Assembly (NCBI RefSeq): GCF_026914185.1
Contig: NC_070562.1
Span: 6,820,001 to 6,884,000 of the forward strand
Reading direction: 5' to 3'
Length of the DNA stretch: 64,000 nt
From: Puccinia triticina
Taxonomy: Eukaryota > Basidiomycota > Pucciniomycetes > Pucciniales > Pucciniaceae
Position 1 is the stretch's first letter. Each line of letters begins with the position of its first letter. Shown here in pieces: positions 56,334 through 64,000 of the stretch. A program made the position numbers and the translations under genes. A model generated the notes under the pieces. That model was not told the DNA's origin, ran no database searches, and worked only from the letters and a program-made list of their open reading frames with translations.

Positions 56334-57329
56334 GGGGGTTGAGAAATCGACTCCCAAAAATTAAAAAATCGACTCCCAAATTGAGTTTACGTCGCGCGAC
56401 GTCTGTCCCGGGTCCCCATGACCCAATTTTGACCCGGGGGCATTTTGGGAGTCGATTTTGTAATTCCGCGATCCCAAACGGGAGTCGGAATTTTAATTGG
56501 GGCTTGATTAATCGACTCCCAATATTTCGACTTCCGACTCCCAAAATGGGTTTACGTCCTGGGGACCCCAAAATGACGTCCTCCCCGGGTCACCAGGACC
56601 AAAAATTGACCCCGGGATTTTTTGGGAGTCGGAAGTCAAAAATACAAATATGAAAAGGGAGTCGGACATTTAATTTCCCAAAAATCCCAGAAAACATAGA
56701 AATATTCATATCTCGCCACTGGAGCACCCAAACGAGCCCATATTTTTACAGCAATATAAATACATTTTCTAGAAATTATGATGAGATGTACGTGAGTCTG
56801 AACCCTCAGAAAAGCCTTAAATAGCCAGGGGGCTAATTTGGCGGATTTCCTACTAAGGAAATCCGCCAAAGCCTTAGCTACAGTACTCCAAAAGCCACCA
56901 ATTTTTTTTCTGCCATAAAAACAAACTTTTTTAAACATATACTCAGCGTCACGGCATTGGCACACCTCAGGGAGACCATTTGTAGCTGCGGGGCGCATTT
57001 GGCTGATTTCCTACTGACGCAATCCGCCACATCCTGAGCTATGGTGCTCCAAACACCCCCAGATTTTTTCTGCCACATAAATACACTCTCCAGAGCATAT
57101 TTTAAGCTTCACGGCATTAGCACACCTCAGGGAGACCCTGTGTAGCCGGGGGCGGATTTGGCGGATTTCCTACTAACGCAATGCGCCATGTCCTGAGATA
57201 CGGTGACCCAAATGCCCCCAAAATTTTTCTGCAACATAAATACACTCTCTAGAGCATATTTTAATCTTCACGGCATTAGAACACCTCAGGGAGACCCTGT
57301 GTAGCCGGGGGGGCAGATTTGGCGGATTT

Positions 57330-57510
57330 CCTACTACTTATCCTCACTTGAACCCTCTATATCTTCTGATCAAGAAGAGATATAAAAAAACGGAAGGCGC
57401 TCAAAAGATTCCCCGCCCTCATATCTACAATTACCCATACAGACCGTAAAAATATTCCTAACGGCGTAGGACCGCGCAGAGGAAGAAAACTACGACTATA
57501 CACAATATGA
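57330..57510. repeat. Conserved central spacer of the MULE foldback family
   Basis: About 170 bp containing CTCACTTGAACCCTCTATAT, TTCTGATCAAGAAGA and GAGGAAGAAAACTAC is found here and at 8735-8905, 16275-16450 and 62845-63015. It sits between the palindromic arms in every copy and includes the near-palindrome CTTCTTGATCAGAAG. Confidence 0.75.
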
Positions 57511-57738
57511 ATAAATAACTACCCCGCGGGTACACAGGGTCTCCCTGAGGTGTGCTAATGCTGTAGTGCCCCCAAGTGCCCCAAAATTTCACAGCACTGA
57601 TTCAAACATGTCATTATAACTTCATAAGATTCTTCAACAACTTAAATCATTTCGGAGGGGGGGGGGAGAAAGACAGCAGAAAATAAGAATAAATGACTAA
57701 GAAAGAGAAAAACTAACAAAAGATAAAAGAAAATAAAA

Positions 57739-58850
57739 CTAGTAATGGGTTGCTTGAGTCAATAGCTTCCTCCCAGCAGTACATTTGAAACAGTCAGAGA
57801 ATTTTTTCTCCCAAGGGAGAGCTTCAGGAGAAGCCTTGGAAACCCAATCCTTGCGAAGAAGCTGGGGAGCAGGGAATAAGAATGGAACTTTGAGGACTAG
57901 GGGAACAAAGTGATCTTGGACCAGACCAAGGAAAATGGGGGGATTTTGGTTGGGGGGGCAGAAATATGGGAGGAAAGTCTGAGACCAGTTTTTGGAGAAG
58001 AAAAAAACTGGCCGCTGGAAGGCATTGGCCATGACTTCACCCGTCGATGGCATAGACATCCACTTATTCCTATCCACAAAGCCTGGTGCTGCCCTGAGTC
58101 GGTGCAAGAAAGCGTCGATATTGTGGAAGATTTGGTGCTGGACATACCATTTGCGGCGGTTGGTGATTTCGTCAATCAATTCGTCACGGATATGCTTGTA
58201 ATCGTCCTGTCCGCGTCCCAAAGCCCAGGCCACTGCTCAGAATCCATAATTTCCATCTGCGTCGACGTCCAAGACCTTCGAGACACTATCCTGAATGATG
58301 AAGGGGAGGGAGGGAATGAAAGAATTATCTTCAGGGGGTTCGGCGGCAGGCTGTTGGCGTGGTTCTTTGGGTCGAGGGGGGACTGGCAGTTTCTTGGAGG
58401 CTCCTGGGGGTGGTGGCGGACAAGAGACAGGCCCTGGCGGCGGTGGCGGAGGAAAAACGGCGACGGTGGTCTTCATTGCGCGTGATCTAGTCTTTGGGGC
58501 GGGTTTTTCTTCAGGCTCTGCGGGCGGTGAGGTGGGATTTGGTTGGCAGCCTTGATTGGGCGGAATTTCTTCTTTGGTGCTGGTTTCTCATTGTCTGAGG
58601 TGTCGTCTTTTTCTGAAGATTCCTCCTTTGCTGAAAATTCCGACGGTTCTTTTTCTTCTTTGACTTCTTCGACTTCTTCCACTTTTTTGGGCGGGGCTGA
58701 TTTTCCTTTGCGCGCTGGGAGGATCCTCTTCTTAGGTGGTTCTTCAGTTTTTGCGGGGGGCAGGGTGGTTTTATTTGTCGGCGGTTGGGGTTTTTTGGCT
58801 GGCGTTTTCTTCTTTGTCTTCTCCGCAGGCTTTGAATCTTCAACTTTCTG
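57739..58850 (-). pseudogene. OTU-protease-like module downstream of MULE transposase, inactivated
   Basis: After the transposase TAG the same frame continues (Lys/Pro/Glu-rich linker, KKVEEVEEVKEEKEP) to about 58540. A frame change is then needed to reach a Pro-rich segment and an OTU-like domain. The signature runs VLDVDADGNYGF, a TGA at about 58234, then AVAWALG and IRDELIDEI, and ends VQDHFVPLVLK. OTU cysteine proteases have DGNC before the active-site region and a late His; here Cys is Tyr, while the His (DHFVPL) remains. The nonsense codon, frameshift and lost Cys make a protease impossible in this copy. Such MULE-OTU pairings are known to me from fungal and plant MULEs in general terms only. 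Confidence 0.75.
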
Positions 58851-61719
58851 CTACTTGACGTTCTCGGCGTGCTTCTCTTCTTTCTTGCGCTTCTTTTCGA
58901 CGTGTTCGAAGCTTGAAGGGTCCCTGCGAGTGGATTTGGGTTTGTTCGTGGATCCTTTAGGTCTTCCACGCGTTTTTTGAGGTTCAGTAGGAAGCTTGAT
59001 GTCAATGACGGTGCCGGTGCCTTCAATGATACGGTTGATTGCGGCGAGTTGAAAGTCCAGTTGCGCGGGATTCATGGCCAGGAGCTTGCGCTTGATGTTG
59101 TCTATGGCGGAAACAAGGTCTTCATCAGGGGTTTTCTTGGTGAGGCGCAAGGACTGGATGGACATGGGGGGCAAAGAAAAGAAATGTCAGCGCTGTATCA
59201 GATTTAAATGACCAACTCCCATGTTTTGACATCCGACCCGCATTAATATGCATCCGACTCCCAATATTAAATTTCCGACTCCCAGAATTATAATTCCGAC
59301 TCCCAGAATAATAATTCCGACTCCCGAAAAAAAAACCCAAAGAACGACAATTTTTACGGAAGATAAAAGGCAAAGAGGCATGGAAAATTGCCAAAAAGGC
59401 CGCACACAAAACCGCTGCTCACCTGAATGTGCCATTGGTCGTGAAACATATCGGGGGTCAGTGAATCCTTTGATTCCAAAAGTTCAACCATCTGATGCTT
59501 GCACGGGATTCCGGTCCGTTTGCTGTAATGTCCGTGGCACTGATCCTTGGGTGAAAGCTTTTTGGCGTCCACGAAATTGTTGTATGCCTTGCGGAGCGCA
59601 TAATTTGTGATGACGCCACGGCATTTGTTGAAGAACTTTGGGAGATACCGCAGGGTTGTCATCTTCTGTTGATGGAAATTTGACGCAATTTCATGGTATT
59701 GCGCCTCAAGAGCATTGCTGATGATCTTGATGACGGCGGTGAAGTTGTGCTGGGGGCCAAGGAGGTGAGACTTGATGAAAGCGTGAGCAGATTCCATTCG
59801 AGATGTCGTGCGATTGTCGAAGTGAGCAAGATCCTTAGTCCACGCGTTTGAGTAATGTTTGGCAACTGGAAGCCAAGTATCTGTGACATATTTTTCGAAT
59901 TTGGGCCCGTATTTCGACGCAAATCGGCTGAAAGAAGATCTGAAATCAGCTTGCGTGCGTATTTTGACCAAATTCGACCAGTGTCGGAGCATGTCCTTCT
60001 CTTGGGCTTGATCCTTGATGAGTTTGGAAGCTTTGGCGAGAAGGTTCTTCTGAATATGCCAAGTACAGAGCATATGATCAGCATCCGGAAAGGCGGTCGA
60101 GAGAGAGTTGATCAGAGCTTTTTCACGATCCGTGATGACGACCGCCGGGGGAGGGATTTTGTGAGAATTGAAGACTGAGACCATTGATTCCAGCGCCCAG
60201 TTGTAGAAGGATGTCGTTTCTTCTCTCATGAAACAAAAAGCAACACTGAAAGTTTTGTTGGCACCAGTAATACCGGAGATGTGAAGCAGCGGCATGTCGT
60301 ACTTGTTCGTCTTGTACGTACAATCGAGGAGGAGGATATGATGGTACACTGTGAGCAATTCAATTGATTGAGCATGGCAAAAGAATAAGGCCTGGAGATT
60401 GCCGTTGTCGTCGACTTTTGCAGAGGTAGTGAAATCAGTCTCGTTGAGCGTCTTGTTGAGGTGACCGACCGGACTGAGACCTTGAAGCGATTGCTGCTGA
60501 GCTTTCCGGCGGGCAACGTAGATTGTACTGATAGTGGCTAGAATCTTCTCATCTGGGTGGGTTTTCTTCAGTGCTTCCAGGATAGCCGCTGGTTTCAAGC
60601 CGGCGTCGCCGAGATTCTTCATTTCTTCATAGAGAGACGGCGTGAGCTTTCTATTGGTCGTGTGGGCGGCAGGATACTCAGACGGAAGGTGATTGTGTAG
60701 CGGATTATTGACGGTGAGCTTCCACGTATTTGTCTTCTTCTGGAAATAGGCGGTGGCGGTGAAAGGGCAGTTGATGAGTCTAGTTGATGCCGTGGCTGCT
60801 TCAGTTTCGCCTGGACGCCTGTTTTGGTGTGGATTGCCGCCCCTAATAATGACGAAAAAAAATGATGGATTTTATTAGCCATAATCCCAAAAAACCATCA
60901 TGGAACAGGGAAATTTTTTTAAAAAAAAGGGAGTCGGAATTGCAATTTTGGGCGTCAGATGTCAAATTTTGGGAGTCGTAATTATAAAAATGTCAGTCGG
61001 AATTTTCAAAATGGGGGTTGGACAGAAATGATGGAAATTTGGCAGAAAATCCCATTTTGAGAGGGGAAAGGCCAAAAAAAACGGAAAACTCACCTGTCAC
61101 ACTTGAAGGTTTTACTTTTACCTTTAACACTCCTTCTGGTTCCAACCGCGTACCCGTGACGAATGGCAAAATCCCTAAGCGCGGCGGAGATTTTGTCTAG
61201 AGTTTCATATTGGCCATTGGCGGGCACCGGGAATGACCACAAAGGCTCCCCATTCGCCGGATTAACCTCAAACGTATCTTGATCGAAATTTTCCACGAAT
61301 TCAGCGGCAGCAGCGCACGGATTTTCTTTGTCTTCTGAGTCATATTCTCCTTCTTCATTATTTTCATCAGATTTTTCAGCAATTTTTTTTGGGTCTTCAT
61401 TTTTAGTTTTTTTATTACTTTGAGTACTATCTACATCAGAGACATTTTTTTCTAGCAGATTTAAGTATGAATCTAAAAGTACATCAGCCTTCAGTTCTTC
61501 ATATAGTTTTTCTTGATTTTCTTCTTCTTCTTTGTTGGTTTCATCTTCCTGTTGTTGATCTAGATCTTGTTCGTCTTTTTGGGTGGTTTGCTTGTCTTGA
61601 AGGTCTTTCTTGTGAGCTAGTAATATATCTTGAGTGAGTTTCATAAGCTCAGGGTCCAGAGCATCGTTTTGAGGGGCTGGAGACGAGATTTTTGTGAGGG
61701 GAAGCGGGCTGGACGACAT
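58851..61719 (-). CDS. MULE (Mutator-like) DDE transposase, intact core
   Basis: Exons 61719-61094, 60842-59423 and 59153-58851 (2349 nt) give 782 residues. Sites are CAG|GTGAGT, TTAG|GGG, CAG|GTGAGC, CCAG|TCC. Order: acidic N-terminus rich in Glu/Asp/Gln, a FAR1-like DNA-binding region (FKCDRGG, FTATAYFQKKTNTWKL, HNHLPS) at about 185-275, and the MULE core with D382 in LLLDCTYKTN, D447 in VVITDREKA, CTWHIQ (C468, H471) and E559 in TSRMESAH. A SWIM-type zinc site (C644, GIPCKH at 653-658) and a basic tail with GRPKGSTNKPKSTRR follow. All three catalytic acids are present. Exon 3 ends at TAG, after which the frame stays open, so the ancestral protein probably continued into the OTU module. Family assignment is secure; activity is inferred from the intact frame and the perfect duplication. 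Confidence 0.9.
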
Positions 61720-64000
61720 ATCGAACGATCTATACAAGCTGTACGAAAAAACGGCCTGGTCTGCGTGCGCGGGGAACGATCGAGTGGTCGACGGACGGGT
61801 GGCGTGCGTGTGGAGGCGTGTGCGGCGTGCGTACCTGTGCGTGGGCGGTTCGGGTTGAGTCGCGGTTGGGGATGGTTGACGTGGCAATATTGTCGCACCG
61901 ACTCCCCGAAAGCTGATTAGGGGATCGACTCCCGTCCTCGCGCGGGGAATTGGCGCTCCGACTCCCCCGCAGGGGGTATGAAAATAATAAATCAGGGGCG
62001 GAGAAATTAAATGTCCGACTCCCTTTTCATATTTGTATTTTTGACTTCCGACTCCCAAAAAATCCCGGGGTCAATTTTTGGTCCTGGGGACCCGGGGAGG
62101 CGTCATTTTGGGGTCCCCAGGACGTAAACCCATTTTGGGAGTCGGAAGTCAAAATATTGGGAGTCGATTAATCAAGCCCCTTTTAATTTTGCAAAAAATC
62201 CCGGAAAATAAAGAAAAATTTATACCTCCGCACTGGGTCACGCAAAGCCCCCCAAAATTTTACAGCACTCTAAATACACTCTTTAGAGAATATTGTGAGC
62301 TTCACAGCATTAGTACTCCTCAGGGAAACCCTGTGTAGTCAGGGGGCGGATTTGGCGGATTTCCCACTAAGGCAAACCCCCAAAACCTTATCTACGGTGC
62401 TCCAAACAGCCCCAAATTTTTTCTGCTATAAGGATAAGCTCTTTAAAACATATGTTAAGCTTCACGGCATTAGCACACCTCAGGGAGACCCTGTGTAGCC
62501 GGGGGCGGATTTGGCGGATTTCCTACTACCACAATGCGCCATATCCTGAGATACGGTGATCCAAATGCCCCCAAAATTTTTCTGCCACATACATACACTC
62601 TCTAGAGCATATTTGAAGCTTCACGGCATTAGCACACCTCAGGGAGACCCTGTGTAGCCGGGGGCCGATTTGGCGGATTTCCTACTACCGCAATGCGCCA
62701 TATCCTGAGATATGGTGATCCAAATGCCCCCAGAATATTTCTGACACATAAATACAGTCTCTAGAACATATTCTGAGATTTACGGGTGTATTACACATCA
62801 GGGAAATCCTGTGTAGCCGGGGGCGGATTAGGCGGATTTCCTCCTAAGGCAATTGTCGTAGTTTTCTTCCTCTGCGCCGTCCTACGCCGTTAGGAATATT
62901 TTTCCAGTCTGTATCGGTAATTGTAGATAAGAGGGCAGGGAATCTTTTGAGAAGCCTCCGTTTCTTTTTATCGCTTCTTGATCAGAAGATATAGAGGGTT
63001 CAAGTGAGGATAAGTAGGAAATCCGCCAAATCCGCCCCCCCGGCTACACAGGGTCTCCCTGCGGTGTGCTAATGCCGTGAAGCTTAACATATGCTCTAGA
63101 GAGTGTATTTATGTGGCAGAAAAACCATGGGGGCATTTGGATCACCGTATCTCAGGACATGGCGCATTGCGTTAGTAGGAAATCCGCCAAATCCGCCCCC
63201 GGCTACACAGGGTCTCCCTGAGGTGTGCTAATGAAGTGAAGCTTAAAATATGCTCTAGAGAGTGTATTTATGTTGCAGAAAAACTTTGGGGGCTTTTGGA
63301 TCACCGTATCTCAGGATATGGCGCATTGCGGTAGTAGGAAATCCGCCAAATCCGCCCCCGGCTACACAGGGTCTCCCTGAGGTGTGCTAATGCCGTGAAG
63401 CTTAACATATGTTTTAAAGAGCTTATCCTTATAGCAGAAAAAATTTGGGGCTGTTTGGAGCACCGTAGATAAGGTTTTGGGGGTTTGCCTTAGTGGGAAA
63501 TCCGCCAAATCCGCCCCCTGACTACACAGGGTTTCCCTGAGGAGTACTAATGCTGTGAAGCTCACAATATTCTCTAAAGAGTGTATTTAGAGTGCTGTAA
63601 AATTTTGGGGGGCTTTGCGTGACCCAGTGCGGAGGTATAAATTTTTCTTTATTTTCCGGCATTTTTTGCAAAATTAAAATTCCGACTCCCGTTTGGGATC
63701 GCGGAATTACAAAATCAACTCCCAAAATGCCCCCGGGTCAAAATTGGGTCATGGGGACCCAGGACAGACGTCGCGCGGCGGTCTGCGCGACGTAAACTCA
63801 ATTTGGGAGTCAATTTTTTAATTTTTGGGAGTCAATTTCTCAACCCCCTTAATAAATTATTTGGAATTTTGCCATGCGGGAACATGAATTTTACAGCATA
63901 CATGGAAGCTTCAAAAAACTCCCAAAAAATTCACAGAGGACGATAAAAGGGCTGTCTATTGATTCTTTGAAAAAAATCTTGAAAATTTTGCTTCCTTCAC

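Larger units (their letters stand above)
56499..62180 (-). mobile_element. Autonomous-looking MULE, 5.7 kb, perfect 8-bp duplication
   Basis: TIRs of about 190 bp start GGGGCTTGATTAATCGACTC and end with the mirror GTCGATTAATCAAGCCCC. The perfect duplication TTTTAATT lies at 56491-56498 and 62181-62188, inside the outer MITE. It encodes an intact MULE transposase and a decayed OTU-like module on the minus strand. Its left subterminal region (56690-57640) contains a palindrome-like segment with the same central spacer (57330-57510) as the MITEs, linking it to them as a likely mobiliser. Confidence 0.9.
56334..63848. mobile_element. Foldback MULE MITE (GGGGGTTGAG ends) hosting an autonomous MULE
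   Basis: Ends GGGGGTTGAGAAATCGACTC and the mirror with GAGAAATTGACTCCC are flanked by the perfect 8-bp duplication TTAATAAA (56326-56333, 63849-63856). Without the inner element its length is about 1825 bp, close to the copy at 8072. The right part (62189-63848) contains both palindromic arms and the central spacer. The left terminal 157 bp were separated from the rest by the inner insertion. Confidence 0.9.

Noticed and set aside
58851..61719. Polyketide/NRPS-type annotation sometimes attached to such proteins
   Set aside because: The DDE residues, FAR1-like N-terminus and SWIM site identify a MULE transposase; no synthase motif is present.

Overview
The window looks like transposon-rich nuclear DNA of a filamentous basidiomycete, most probably a rust fungus (Pucciniales). 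This is inferred from 65-80 nt GT-AG introns, a Plavaka-type Tnp2 transposase, a MULE transposase linked to an OTU-protease-like module, a SUN-domain gene, and dense layers of MITEs and foldback elements. There are no bacterial features. All gene models are hand-spliced and have no transcript or database support.

Layout. 0-5 kb: a large many-exon coiled-coil gene on the minus strand, running off the left edge, with one nonsense codon near its start. 5-12.7 kb: repeats, including a palindromic MULE-type MITE (8072-9954) that itself carries a hAT-type MITE with a perfect 8-bp duplication. 12.7-15 kb: an intact SUN-domain gene and the 3' end of an unknown gene, both minus. 15.8-18.2 kb: a second palindromic MULE MITE and a broken transposon-protein remnant. 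18.7-22.5 kb: a plus-strand gene cut off by a GC-rich repeat, then two divergent membrane-protein genes. 22.6-32.7 kb: an Hsp104/ClpB pseudogene, a 41-bp minisatellite, a hAT remnant, a Helitron helicase remnant with a plausible Helitron 3' end, and small MITEs. 33.1-34.4 kb: an intact coiled-coil protein with a C-terminal membrane segment. 35-41 kb: MITEs, tandem repeats and two tRNA-like sequences. 41.1-46.9 kb: a small gene whose coding end overlaps a convergent TPR gene, then an apparently intact four-exon Plavaka/Tnp2 transposase. 46.9-51.6 kb: a CACTG-ended MITE filled with a 19-bp satellite, and nested repeats. 51.7-53.2 kb: a miniature LTR retroelement whose 183-bp LTRs each contain a tRNA-like Pol III unit. 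53.9-64 kb: a nested MULE locus in which an autonomous-looking MULE (56499-62180) sits inside a foldback MULE MITE (56334-63848), which sits inside an older inverted structure.

The non-transposon genes that remain readable include several likely membrane or coiled-coil proteins: a SUN-domain protein, a C-terminally anchored coiled coil, a divergent pair of two-helix membrane proteins and a long coiled-coil protein. A LINC-like (nuclear-envelope bridge) gene set, perhaps travelling with the Plavaka transposase, is a testable hypothesis only; no element boundary enclosing them was found.
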